A stretch of DNA of 64,000 bases from Sepiola atlantica (GCA_963556195.1 OY744520.1:155818607-155882606); one strand, 5' to 3'. Shown: positions 14,924-27,429, counted from the first letter of the stretch. Notes: generated by a model from the letters alone, not told the origin. Numbers and translations: made by a program.

Positions 14924-16195
14924 GGTGCCTCAAAATACTATCTCTGACAGTAGAATTTATTCATAAAATTTACTCCTTACAATCTCAGCTGTATAAGCGA
15001 TTGCATGGTTAACCTAATGGATACAGTCGCGGATTATGAAATTGATTATTCCAATGTGTTTTGTTACGTTGTGTAAGAGACAAGTCTAAAATTCTCTTCT
15101 TCCGGCTATATCAAAAATACTTGTAACGTTAACTAACTGTATATAAATTACAATAACTAACAATAGCTTCTGTTTTGGCATTCAATAATCTTGAACTTGA
15201 ACTGGTTAATATGCTGTAGAACAAACAATAAAAGAACAACATAGACTCTAGAAACTATCTAGCTAATAAATAATAATCACTTTTTAAAGAGAGGCTCATA
15301 GCATTAATTGATTTCTTACGAATTAAAGTTATTGAAAAATGGTGATACTGTATTTATCTGAGTTTGTGTTTCCGGCGGACTCTTCTGGCTCTCGAATTAT
15401 AGAAGTCGTTTGTTCATGTTATATTCATGCAAACACATCAATCAAGATATTTCTAGATTTATCTATGACAGTTTGTGTCTTTCTTCAATCCATATTTACA
15501 TCTCCTATGTTTTATCGAATGCTACCTGCCGATTGAACAGAATGGAACTTGCAATGTGAGAATATTCACGCATATAAATTACCATAACAGAATGTAATGT
15601 CAGCATGTGAGTAGAATTAACTAAAACTTGTTTATCATCGGCACATTGAAATCTGGGCCTTCCGAGAAGGTCACTACAAGGAGCAGGTTACAAAACGCTC
15701 AAAGAAGGAACCAAGGATATGAGACATTTCGATTATAAAAAACGGTCAATAACAAGAAAACATAAACAATGTAAATGAGGTTGTGCCTTACGCCTTGTTT
15801 TTTACTGGTTCCAACATGCGAGAGGTGCTTAAGTGAAAATAAAGAATCGAAAACAGAAAAGGTTTTTATAGCCTACAATGTATTGTAGTAGAAAGCCAAC
15901 ATTTTCTTGGTACACTTCTGACTTACTTACAGATGTAGTGAACTCCCCAGTCCCCGATGGGTGGTAGAGAAAGTCGGAACGTCTGTTTACTTTGATCGTA
16001 AGTCTCGCCTGATTTGTTTCCGATTTCTATCTATTGGTAAATATTTCTGTAAATTGTTTTTGACACAATCGGAATACCTCAAAATACAAACAATAAACAT
16101 TTTATATTTTCATGTTCGTCTTACACTTTGAAATTATCAAAAAAATTACAGTTATATTCCTAACGCGACGTTTATTCACACATCGGATCTTATTT

Positions 16196-16238
16196 TGTTC
16201 TTGGCCTTTTGGCTAAGATCAAAGTGTAGTATCTGTTC
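16196..16238 (+). pseudogene. U2 snRNA 5'-end fragment
   Basis: CTTGGCCTTTTGGCTAAGAT and the following CAAAGTGTAGTATCTGTTC reproduce the U2 5' stem-loop and the branch-point recognition region, with one extra A. After ATCTGTTC the similarity to U2 stops; no Sm site (ATTTTTGG) follows. It is therefore not a working spliceosomal RNA but the head of the surrounding repeat. Confidence 0.85.
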
Positions 16239-16510
16239 CGATGGATACTGCACCCCATAGACTGGTATTGTTTTGGGCTTCGGGGCTTTATTTACGCCGG
16301 TCTATGGGTTTGTCCTGTGCAGTTCTAGGAGGTCCACTCTCCCAGGCTTCGCCTCTTCTCTTTGGGCAGGAGTAAGTTTATTGCTTACTGCCTGAGGCGC
16401 CCCTTCCGGGGAATGCCGACGAGACTGCCCAGGCAATTTTTAAACCCCACTTTCCCGACCCGACCTTGGATCACATCTTACTTGTGGGAGTAAGATAAAA
16501 ATTGGCCTTG
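16196..16510 (+). mobile_element. U2 snRNA-headed SINE-like repeat, copy 1
   Basis: The head is a U2 snRNA 5' end (see the separate entry). The body continues with a hairpin (CCCATAGACTGG at 16254, CCGGTCTATGGG at 16298), then GTTTGTCCTGTGCAGTTCTA and AGGAGGTCCACTCTCCC, a TTATTGCTTACTGCC block and GGGGAATGCCGACG. The minus-strand copy at 29.5 kb matches through head and body; that at 11.3 kb matches only the body. A head-plus-body unit shared by two dispersed copies means the fusion itself was propagated. No ORF. SINEs with U1/U2-derived heads (SINEU) are known from crocodilians; whether this family is related or independent cannot be told here. Homology with the 29.5-kb copy ends near 16505. 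Confidence 0.8.
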
Positions 16511-16679
16511 TGCCTAACTCCTGGAGAGGAGTAAATCAATACTCACACACCGGACCTACATCCCGTTACATTTAGGTTAGAAATTGTATTTACTATACTG
16601 TTTTTTCGATCATCCCGAGGTAATTTCGTTTTAGAGAGACGAACATAGGAGGATCGTCTGTAACACGAAACATGCGAAT

Positions 16680-17175
16680 ACGAGATGAAGTATTGTTGTC
16701 ACATCTGGGATGGTGCACCATCCACTGGTCTCTCCACTTTAGACAAGGCCCACAAAAGTATATAATCTAATAGGTCTCTTACTATCCATTAAGTTTCAAT
16801 GTTTCATATCTGTGCTTATTTTACAAGTACTTCAATAGAATGTGCTCCGATGAACTTGGTGCTCTGCTGCCCTCTCGACATAGATACACTCGATCAACCC
16901 GACAATCAGCTAGAGCTCATTAATTCACTGTCAATATGCCGGAAGGTGTTCTACTCCAATAGCTTCTTGTCTCGAACTGCCGGCCTTTGAAACTTCCTCC
17001 CTACTCCCGGTTTCACCGACTGGATCGACATGCAGAAATTAAAAACTAATGTGAACAAGTCTCTCACTGCATAACTCCTAATTAAGGAATCCTCCTTAAC
17101 TTTCACCCTAATACTTAATCGATCCCTACGTCTACAATGCCAACTTCCCTTGTTTGGGGTGAACTAACTTTTTGA
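16680..17175 (+). pseudogene. LINE 3' end, 5'-truncated copy
   Basis: Three-frame translation gives the C-terminal piece of a CR1/Jockey-type reverse transcriptase: CHIWDGAP near 16705, LDKA near 16740, then FTSTSIECAPMN (from 16823) and SFLSRTAGL (from 16963). Stops and frameshifts break it. The same succession occurs on the minus strand at 27.4-28.1 kb, including the noncoding end TTTGGGGTGAACTAAC (about 17153-17168). It begins only about 170 bp after the U2-headed repeat, in the same orientation. Enzymatically dead. Confidence 0.75.
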
Positions 17176-17247
17176 AAATCTTCTGCCGACTAGCTAAATA
17201 TCGTTCAATATGTTACGCGCATAAAACTGAAGTGAATTCTATTTTGC

Positions 17248-17290
17248 TAAAATATTAGTAGTACAATCATTTACGCATGTATGTATATAT
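17248..17290. repeat. 43-bp direct repeat, first copy
   Basis: Starts TAAAATATTAGTAGTACAAT and ends ATGTATGTATATAT. Identical to 17478-17520, 230 bp downstream. Confidence 0.9.
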
Positions 17291-17477
17291 AGGAGGTTTA
17301 AAAGTGTTATATTTTCTTTTCATATTTATTTCGTGTGTACGTATGCGTAGGTTGATGGGCATATTTATATGTTACTGTGTGTAGTTATGTATGCGCTGTA
17401 TGTACATGTTACTATATATGTGTAGGTATTTTTATATATACATATGTATATTGTATAGCTATATGTAAGAGCATAAG

Positions 17478-17520
17478 TAAAATATTAGTAGTACAATCAT
17501 TTACGCATGTATGTATATAT
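17478..17520. repeat. 43-bp direct repeat, second copy
   Basis: Exact duplicate of 17248-17290. The sequence between the two is TATG-rich, so this may be one unit of a decayed longer tandem repeat. Confidence 0.9.
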
Positions 17521-17689
17521 GTGAGTAGCTATGGATGGAGGTACATTCTATAGTGATGCATATACATGAATGTAAGTCTGCATACGTGTTTATAACGAGT
17601 TCATTCAAACAACGTTAGAATAATTACAAAAGAAGTGCATATATTTATGTAGATTGTTATATATTATACTGAACTAATCAGTGAGAAAA

Positions 17690-17833
17690 GAGATGTACGC
17701 ATCGGGCTGTGTGTGTATGTATGTATGCATGCATATGTGTACGTGGGTGTATATTTTTTTCTATATTTATGCATGCGTCAATCTATATATCTATGTGTAT
17801 GTTTATATATATATATATGTATATGTGGATATG

Positions 17834-17878
<45 letters not shown>

Positions 17879-18030
17879 GTGTATGGATGTATGCGTGTAT
17901 ATTTGTGTGTTTTAATTTTATATATGTATGTATATATATTTATGTCTATGTGTGTACTTGTGTGCTAAAGATTTGTGCGCACGTGTGTATTTTATATGAA
18001 GATAAAATATTTATGAATGAAAATGTATGT
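17690..18030. repeat. TATG/TA low-complexity tract
   Basis: Degenerate mixture of TGTATG, TATA and TGTG words, with a pure TA core at about 17837-17870. Open frames through it are rich in Tyr, Ile, Val and Cys because of composition only. Confidence 0.85.
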
Positions 18031-18401
18031 ATGTAGATTAAAACTTAGAAGTTTAAAATGGAGAAGAAAGGAATCTAATCTAAGTGGGTAATAGAACAGA
18101 AAGAAATGTAAAGAAAGATAGGTAATAAAAAAGAAAAAAAGATAGAACTAATTGACAGAGTAAACAAGTAAAGACTGTAATCCGATACTGAGTTGGACCG
18201 GTGAGAATTATAAACATATCCCATCCCCAAGACAGATTTACTTAATAGGAAAGTTTTCCAAATTCATCTCACTTTCTTGTCTTCTTAAGTCTGAAGTGGC
18301 GGACTGCCTGTGAAGAGTACAACCGAAATATGTATGCACATATGTAACCAACAATGTTTGTATAAATAAAAAAATTATACTATATATATTTATATATATA
18401 T

Positions 18402-18461
18402 AGAGAGAGAGATAGAGAGAGAGAGAGAAAGAGAGAGAGATAGAGGGTGAGAGAGAGAGGA
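18402..18461. repeat. (GA)n microsatellite
   Basis: Imperfect GA array with GATA and AAAG interruptions, preceded by a short TA stretch. Confidence 0.9.
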
Positions 18462-18574
18462 GGTAAGAGAAAAGAAGAAGACACTATGAAAGAAAACCCA
18501 CCATGTAGTATTTCGTTTATAGTATCAGTATATACATAATTATTAATGTTTACTATCATTATTTCTGTCTACTA

Positions 18575-18576
<2 letters not shown>

Positions 18577-18645
<69 letters not shown>
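18577..18645. repeat. (TA)n microsatellite
   Basis: About 69 bp of TA dinucleotides. Confidence 0.95.
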
Positions 18646-18649
<4 letters not shown>

Positions 18650-19735
18650 TTAGTTTTAGTATTATTACTTTGGAGTAATAATGTACTAACCCTAATCCGA
18701 TATGTTCAATATTTTAGTACATTTATTTCAAGTAATAATGATATGAATTTAATGTATTATTTAGTAAAGCTATATTAAAATACAAAATATGTACTTTTTA
18801 GAAGTAAATGGTAACCACTACGTCTATCTAGGAAGAAAATCTTAATTACAATGTATGTTTAAACTAGGTTTTAGCATAGGAAGTTTGTTATTCAATGAAA
18901 GTATGTGTTATTTAAGAAAGAATACATTGTTTTACAAGTAATTATTTTCGACTAATCTGTTTACCCTATCGATTAGTTTGTTTATTGATACTTTTGTCAG
19001 CATCTTTATTAACTGTTTTCGAGTGTTATCACTCGCGACAAAACTCAACCGAAATAAAACAAACACTTTTTGTAACAATTTTATTCTTACCGTTTGTAAT
19101 AACAATTATCAAAATTTAAAACAGGTACTACAAAATTGATTATATATCAATAACATATTAGAATTCACATTCATTTTAATTAGTGGTTTTCAATAATGAA
19201 CAACACCTATGACAAAATGCGACGTCTTCTATAAATATTCTTAAATGAATAATGAACTTATTCAAGTGATATTCGACCAGTCTGTAATCTTTCAGTTATA
19301 TACTTCATAATGTTACCATAACATTGAGGATAAGAAAATAGTTAATTGCAACGTTTCAGTTACATTGCAACAGCGCCGTAGTCTTCTCGAAACAAGATAG
19401 AATGTGTGTGAAACCTTGCCATAACCCATCGTGTTCATGTTGACTATTTTGATTAATACAGCTTCAAAAATTTGAAAATATGTTGATCCGGTTAGTAAGA
19501 ATAATTATTTATTATTATTCAGGAACTGTAATGTTGCAGCACGTTTGCAGCTAAAGTTGTTTGTAACGTATCATTACATAATTGTGTGAGAAGCGGTCGT
19601 TTAGGTGTAAAGTTACTATTAATCCTAACATTGTAGTAACGTTGCAATGATATATTTTATGTCCCAACTAAAGTACACCGTAGTTATAACAACGTGACAA
19701 CGTACTGCATTACGTAAGAATAAGTTATAATTAGT

Positions 19736-19737
<2 letters not shown>

Positions 19738-19778
<41 letters not shown>
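19738..19778. repeat. (TA)n microsatellite
   Basis: About 41 bp of TA dinucleotides. Confidence 0.95.
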
Positions 19779-19779
<1 letters not shown>

Positions 19780-20129
19780 CACTGTTTCGCATCCTACCCA
19801 ATCAATTCCCTGCAGAGAAGAGTTTTGCACACTTGTCTATCCCCTGATTAAGATTAAAAGCAAGATATAATGATACTAAACCTTATGTCTAGATTCTTTA
19901 TTTCAATTTTGATAAAAATCCATTACAGGAGTTTAATCCTAATAAATGTGTAACATTTGAATTCAGTTAAAATCTGATATATTTCACTTTTCAAATGGGA
20001 GTGTGTGTAAATATGATTCACGCTAAGAACCTTTAAAATACCCCAAATAAACTGAAATTTCGTTAATACTAGGCGCTTCAATCTCGTTTTTTATCCCTTT
20101 TGTAAAAGTCTAAATTAAACTAAACATAG

Positions 20130-20131
<2 letters not shown>

Positions 20132-20173
<42 letters not shown>

Positions 20174-20192
20174 TAGATAGATATATATATAT
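20132..20192. repeat. (TA)n with GATA interruption
   Basis: TA array with three GATA units near its right end. Confidence 0.95.
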
Positions 20193-21449
20193 CCAACTCG
20201 TTAAACCTATCAGCTATGTAATACGCAAGTTTATATAGATATAATATGTCTGATACACTGTTGTTGTTTTAATTAAAATATACAAAATAACCATACTTAA
20301 AAATAAAAACAATGTACTTGTAAGACTGTATTAGTTATTATAGTGAATGTATTAAAAAAAAAACAATATATATCACTTTCAAATTTTCACAACATGCTTG
20401 CCAATTCTCTGTAACGATGTTACTTAATTTTTAAAAAAATTTTTGGGGAAAGAAATTTGTAAGCTTTCTGTTATTTGAAACGTTCAATTGTGCTCTATTT
20501 GCGTTGTCAATCATTCTTTACTTCCCTTCTTTTTTCATAACTTTAACACAAGGCGATCTATAATATAAGTATGGCAAACGTGCCACTGGGGTCCACGACT
20601 GGGGAAAACATGTTAAAACCGAAATTACTACTAAATAATAATTACTGAGCAAAGTTTTAACAATAGATTTCTTAGTAATGCCCAGTAATTAGCAATTATA
20701 CACATTATTAGGAAGCAGCTTACAATAATTGGTTTATTTTCATGAAATTAGATGTAAAAAATAAAAAATATATAAAAACTAAATTCACAAAAAACACTTG
20801 TTCACCATGAATTAGACACATTATTCATATTTCAAAAAGCGTGAGCCAACTTGTTTATATTGACTAATTTATCACAGAAAATATGATGACATAATACAAT
20901 CAGAAAGCAAATTCTACATTTTAGAAAAACAAATACGTCATGAATAAAAAGAAACAATTTTGATAATTAAAAAAATAGGTTTGTCACATATTCAATTTGT
21001 TTTTACAGAAGATGTAGAAAATGCTTATTTCTTCATGATATGGTAATACATATTATACACAGTCTTACTAATAAAATCAACTTTCATTAAAACGAACATA
21101 CAACCAATAAAATATATGTAAACATAAGAGAAATGTAAAACATATGATGACGGCTGGGAAAATTATGCAATACTAGTTATGTTATGTGAATCGTATAAAC
21201 ATTTTTATTTTATAAATGATATTTTAAGATAATTTCAACACTTTTAGTTATGGTACTTGAATTGCTTTAGATAAATGAAACACACGAACATTTTAAAAAA
21301 GATATTGGACAATATAAACCCATGCTCTCTTTTCATATTAAAATGATGCATATCAGAAACTGACATGAAGATTTTTGTCAACGAATATCTACAAGTGGTC
21401 AATGTAACAACAGCAAACATTATAAAACACCCACTGGACTGTAGTATCC

Positions 21450-23470
21450 AGTTGAATTGTTAAATTACCATGGTATATTTCTTTACAAACAATGTCCATA
21501 TTCTTGAAAGTAAAACTCGTATTATTATTTTCTTTTTCATAGGTGGATAATCTTTTCTTGTAACATCACCGGCTATATACAATAGAGACATTTTAATATC
21601 TTTAGAGATATTTATTTTGTGCATGCCATTTCCTCCCGCAGATATTCACATTTTGAACAATTATGTCTTGAATAAAAGTTGTATTCTTTGAGATCAACAT
21701 CTAATTTAAGTGGCAGTTTAGTTTGTTTCAATATGAAATTTCTCAATAATATTTTTAACACTTATAAAATAACGTAGTATCCCTTGTTAATGATTTATTT
21801 CTTTTTCCTGTCTTGCTTCCCTTTTTTCTGTGGCATTATTCCAGAATTACTAAGAAATATAAAATGTTCATCATTTAAATATTTTTTTCAGTTTTCTTAA
21901 TGCCACTATAGATTTATTCAAAACTGACTATTTTCCAAAATGTCAAAACATTTTCAATAAAATGAACTGTGTGTGCAGTATTCTCTTCATATAATAATAG
22001 ATGCGATTTAATTGCTGCTACAGTTTAATCACAAAAAACCTTTTAAACAATGAGAAACCTTTTGCCGCTCAACAGGTTGAGGGTAAGCTGCTACATGAGT
22101 GAGTTTTGATAATTTAACAAACCTAGTTTGTTTATGTTTGTAAAACGATTTTACAACTTCCCATGTTGCTTAATCAAATAGTAATTCGGAAGAAGCTTCA
22201 GTAATCCAATTATTCCGAATATTTTAAAAAACGAGGGCATAATCAAAAAGTAAATACAAACTATTTGTAGTAGCCAAGCCTTATCAAAAACAGCGTCAAT
22301 TTTTTGAAAAAAAATTTATTAATCATGTTGCTGTCACATACGCTTGCAATTACTTGACCACTTAATTGTTTAATTTGATCAACAATATATAGGTCTTTTT
22401 CATATAAAATATAGCCTTTAACTTGGCAACTTGGATCATTTTACGTAACATTTTTGGTCCACCATGTAAACATTTTACCATAATCCCCAATACTGTTTTT
22501 GCTAATCCTTCAGAGTTTTCAGCAAAACCAAATACATTTCCTCCGTGATATTGTAAATAATATTTTACTTACACTTTATAAACTGATTTTCAGAAATTTT
22601 AGAAAATATGTCACACAGAAAATAAAAATTATCTAATTTTGAAACTTTTGATGTCATAGCTGATAATGTTCTCCCACTGGGTATTTAAAAATCATCCCGA
22701 AGTCGATTCTATAATGACCGAGACGTTAAAAAATATTCAAATGCCCTGATAAGATTATTAGCGGCATAATCTTTTGTGGCAATACTTGCTGGAGACATAA
22801 TATTAATTTGTTCTTTTAAAATATTTTTTTTATGAATTTCTACTTTGATGAGAAAACGAATACCTTAATTAATTTGTGACAATGCTGAAACATTAAAACT
22901 CGTATTTTTTCAATAAACAAATAGTTGTATGTATACCAGCGTGGGAGCATTCACATTTTGATTTTTTTTTAATTTTATCATAAATATCGGAATACCACCG
23001 ATATAAAAATCAACAGACTGTATCAACAGCTGATTGTTAACTTTATAGAATGTAACATCTAATACAATATCCTGTTAATTAATATTGTCTAACTCATTTT
23101 GAAACCTGCTATATTTTCTTTTTTCTAAGAACTCTGTTAACTCATCATTTTGCACATTTCTCACAGAAGCTGAATATTTATTTGTGCATCTTGATTTTGA
23201 GTGAGGACTTCTTAATACACTTGATGGAAAATGATCAAATACTGATGGGGGATTCTTCTGTCGTAGTGTTTCTCTAAAAACTACTATTTCATACTCAGGA
23301 AGAAAATGCCTTTCACAAAGAACAGTGCTTGGTTTGTCACGAGTGTTGTCTCTTAGGATTGTTTTTAGCCAGCGTTCCTCCTAATTTTTATATTGGGGAA
23401 ACCGGAAAACAGGAACCTTATTTTCTAAATTATAATTGTAAAGACAACCTGTCACACATTTCTTTACCAT
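21450..23470 (-). pseudogene. P-element/THAP9-like transposase, broken
   Basis: Reading leftward from an ATG at 23470, the first residues are MVKKCVTGC, the N-terminal Cys pair of a THAP C2CH zinc finger. After one in-frame stop come ERWLKTILRDN and STVLCERHF, supplying the THAP Trp and the C-x2-H. Further left, in shifting frames: PSGRTLSAMTSKVSKLDN (about 22700), ENSEGLAKTVLGIMVKCLHG (about 22500), GQVIASVCDSN (about 22360), FVKLSKLTHVAAYPQPVERQ (about 22100), TAHTVHFIENVL (about 21970) and LLYIAGDVTRK (about 21560). This order matches P-element/THAP9 transposases, which cut and paste DNA in the nucleus. Many stops and frameshifts make it inactive. Terminal repeats were not identified. A domesticated THAP gene is unlikely because the stops are spread throughout. 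Confidence 0.72.
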
Positions 23471-24469
23471 AATGCGCAAGGTTAGGGGGATACTGAAATT
23501 AAAAAAGTATTAACCAAACTATTATTTTGTTAACATTACATAGTGATTTTAAAAAGTGTATGAACCTTAAAGTCTATAGTCAGAAATGTTTGAACTTGAA
23601 TTAAAAATTTAAAATTTGTAATAGTATGAAGGTGTGAATTAATATTTTAGTGGTTAACATAGATTAAGAATTATCAATGTAGGACAAAGGAATTTAAGAT
23701 TGACTCATTGGGGACTTAAGGATGACGAAAATGAAATGCATGCTTTCACGGAAATGAGAAACAAGTATAAATTTAAAATGTATACACAACACAGGTGAGT
23801 AGAGATTACATGTTACTAATATGGCCAGGAATATTTCATGGTATTTTTTATTGGCATTCCGGTCTTGGGAAAATACAACAAAATTCCAGAAGTGATATGT
23901 GGTCGAAGCAACATCTGCTATGACTGTACAGGCTATTTTGCAATTGGTACAAATGCAGCAAGTTTCCTAGGTTAAAAGGTTTGACATACGGTCACAAATG
24001 TTTTTTTCTGACCTCTTGCCTTTTCTGTAAGTTGATCGTTCCTCTTGTAGGTATCTGCAATGTTCCTACAGACAATATAATAGTATGGGACTAAACAGGA
24101 TGATAAATATACTTCTTAAAATTTTGATTTTATAAACAATGCGAAGATAATTTTAATTTACTTATGATTGTTACTTTATCTGAAGGGGCAGATACAATCA
24201 CCTAAGTAAACTTCAATTATATTAACAAGTTTAAATACTTGAATTGTACTATAGAGACTGTATGTATTCGTCGAAATGTTCGATAAAATTGATTATTTTG
24301 TCTTGTCTTGTCTTAAATGATACTTTTATCATGACATAAATAATATTTTAAATGTTTTAACAATCTCGTTTTTAGTTACATTTTTTCAACAATTACTCTT
24401 TAGCTATTTAATAGTAATATTCGTACTCTGTTTTGTTATTTAAATTTTAATAAACGAGAGTCTACTTTG

Positions 24470-24910
24470 TTTAAGCGATAACGTGTGAACACCATAAAAA
24501 ATCCGGCGGAAAGAAGAAAGAAACAAACAATTATTTAAAACTTTTGAGTGGGAACAATTTTGTCTATAAAATTAATAAATAATGATCCCCAATTTTCTGA
24601 TCATTGGAGTTTTTTAGGTAGTAAACAAAACGATGTTTAACAATAATTCCGAGTTGCATGGTCGTAAATCCACACATAATGGCCTAAAAATGTAGAAACA
24701 CTACTCGCCCACCACCCCTTAGAAAGCACAAGATTTATCTCTCATAGCAAAAAATCGTTAACTGCCTTAAAACGCTAGAATGGTTCTAAAATAGTAGACC
24801 AGTTTACGTTAAATTTATATGCGAAACTGATCCCTCACTCTAAATTCTAGTGATTGTTTTTTCTCATTTCTGCTAAGTTTTTCAGGGTGTTCACACGAAA
24901 TCGCCTAAAA
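24470..24910. mobile_element. Fold-back MITE-like element, copy 3 (best)
   Basis: Ends are perfect 12-bp inverted repeats, CGTGTGAACACC at 24482 and its complement ending at 24897. A further pairing block outside it (TTTAAGCGAT left, ATCGCCTAAA right) extends the terminal repeat to about 25 bp with few mismatches. The right inner arm has GTTTACGTTAAATTTATATG; the left arm is more diverged. The centre has TTATCTCTCATAGCAAAAAA and TTAACTGCCTTAAAACGC, shared with copy 1. No ORF. No target-site duplication is obvious. Confidence 0.75.
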
Positions 24911-27334
24911 AAGTATAATCTTATTTTTGTCATGTTCCGTTTATTGAGAAAATAAAATAAAAAAATAATTGTTCGCCAAATACAAAGTATTTTTCATCTA
25001 ATTGTTCAGTCGCTCACTAGAGAAAACAGTCTATAAAAACATTTTAGAATATTGTTTAATCAATTTCTAAGAAACCCTGAAACTATTATAATTCATTTAT
25101 ATGCTCAAAAAATGAAACCTAAACACTTTTCAATCGTTAAAACGAGTGTTTTTGTGTAAAAATAATATTTCAATTTTATTTTTGCATCAAAAGTCTGTTT
25201 TTAGTGTAATGCTATTTTTTAATGACAAATGAAAATCACAAAAAAGTAATTGCCGCCAGCGATTAAAACATTGAATTAAAGTTCGATACTCAAGAGTCAA
25301 CACATTAAAAAGTAAATTAGAATTTTATTTCATGACTAGAAATAGAATTTAATAGAAACATTCAATATTATCCAAAGTTTTAAACCCGAGCAAGATAATT
25401 CAGTGCAATAAATACAGTTTTGCTGTATATTTTAATGGGCAGTTGGAAAATAATTAAAGTAAATTTTCTGGATTTTAATTCTGACATTAACTTTGTAATA
25501 ATAAATTGCTTTTGTCATTATTATTCTCGCAGTTTAAAGAATTGCATTCCGTTCTTTTTTGTTTTTGTTTCTAATTAATTTTTTTAAAACTAACTTACAT
25601 ATATCTAATTTACATTTTTAAGTGTCATTTATTTCTTAGAGCCAAAATATTCAGAATGTTTTACAATTTTATTACACACACAAACATATTTTTAACAATT
25701 AATATTTTTTATACAAACACAAAAAACAGTTTTAACGGAATTTAACGAATTTAAAAGTTAAAAAAATAAAAATATTTCTTTCATAACGAAAATGCTGCAA
25801 TTTTCGGGCGTTTTTAATCGGAGTCAACAACACAAAACACAGGTAAAATACTAATGTGCAACAAATAAATGTTTCCAAAGGCAAGATATGTTTCTCTTCT
25901 ACCTACCTTATTTGTGTTTTAACTTATTTAAATCGTTTTCTCGTTAAAAACAAACAATGTCGACTGTTCAGTATCAACAAAAAAGGGGGTTGTCGAGAAG
26001 ACCTCCACGAAGATTCTTGATAATCGCTTAAAAATCGAAAATTAAGCAAATTACTCAGAAAACATTACATTTTCGCATAATTGGGTATGTGTTTCTACCA
26101 ATATTTTGTTTACTTTCCGTTTTTCAGCTTATCTGCATCATCTTTTTTTTCGTTCTAACTGAACAGAGTCGACACTATGTTAGTTTTTAACAAAACAACA
26201 CTTTAAAATAAGTTAAAACCCTAGCCTAAACTTATGCAGGTGTGTGGAAAAGTAACTTATTTTGCCTTTGGTAACATTTATTAGTTTCACATTTGTTTTT
26301 GTTTTTTTTTTTAACCCCTTTTTTTTGGTCTGTTTACTTCAGTTAAAAATAACCACATTTCTTTAGAAAAATGACATGAAATTTTAATTTTATGTCCAAA
26401 TCTAAAACTTTATGCTCGAACAAAAAGTGTCGTTTAAATCAACGATCGATTTTCTTTAAACATTCAAGCAAATATCAAACAAAATCCAACTGTCCATATT
26501 TCTAGTATTAAACCAATAAGAGTTATTACAAAGTACACTTTTTTAACAAAACTATTTTTTCTAAGACATTCGTTGTATCCAACAATTTATTTTGTTTATA
26601 ATAAAGATATTCTATTATTACAAACATTTTTAATTTATTTTTCTGATAAAGCTATATTTTGTGACAAATTTCTAAACAGTTTATGCATATTTCATAAAAA
26701 AAACACTAAATATTGCAAATTTATATAAATTAACATTTATACTTACTTCGATATCGTTAAATAGCAGAGTTCCGATTATAAAAGTGTTTAAAAATATGTT
26801 TAAAGAAGTTCAATGCAATTGTATCCGATTTCCAGCCGCGTCAGAATTGACTGAATAACGCCAAATAACCCCCCCCCCCCAGTCAGAAAGCGTCGCGCAT
26901 GCTTAGTAGGCCTGTATTATGGATCGCCTTGGTTTAACGACAATAATAATTATGTGGGCGGGTGAGCCTACTTTTTGTTAACTCCTAGTACTCTTCACTG
27001 TCGACTGTGCTATACGATTCCCCTTATCTCTCTATTTTCTTGTTGTGCTTCCTCGTTTACTTCGTCGTTGTTAGTTGTGTTATTCTCATTTGCGTCCGTG
27101 TTGAGTAATCGTCTCGGTTTTCAGACCCGTCACTGTTTTGACTGTATGCCGTATAGACAATGTCATAATATGTAACAAATATAATAATTAAAATTACCAG
27201 TCATAGTAGTAGTTTGAAAGTTTTTTCAGAGCGAACTCTTCACGTTTTACCATACATATATAATGAAGAGAGACATATATACTGGTCTACTTAATTACTT
27301 AGATAGATAGATAAATAGATACGAAGATATATAG

Positions 27335-27335
<1 letters not shown>
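24911..27335. other. Very AT-rich spacer
   Basis: No gene recognised. Includes a run of about 14 C at about 26867-26880 beside a GC-richer patch (CGTCGCGCATGC). The open frame at 26975-27175 has no motif. Confidence 0.5.

Positions 27336-27379
<44 letters not shown>
27336..27379. repeat. (TA)n microsatellite
   Basis: TA array flanked on both sides by TATAGCTATA and GATA words. Confidence 0.95.
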
Positions 27380-27389
<10 letters not shown>

Positions 27390-27429
27390 TAGCTATATAG
27401 ATAGACTGACAAAATAAGAGGTATAATGC

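Larger units (their letters stand above)
12348..16190. other. AT-rich spacer, no gene seen
   Basis: Contains (TA)n at 12839-12881 and 14854-14921. A small palindrome (GAAAATATATTTTC) follows the first array. The open frame at 15339-15536 has no recognised domain. Confidence 0.5.
18646..21440. other. AT-rich spacer
   Basis: Holds (TA)n arrays at 19738-19778 and 20132-20192; otherwise nothing recognised. Its right part may be the noncoding flank of the P-like transposon. Confidence 0.45.

Noticed and set aside
15339..15536. Possible small secreted protein
   Set aside because: Only a short open frame with one hydrophobic stretch; no conserved motif or gene structure seen.
16196..16390. Functional U2 snRNA gene
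   Set aside because: Similarity stops after about 43 bases, no Sm site, and the same chimera occurs elsewhere.
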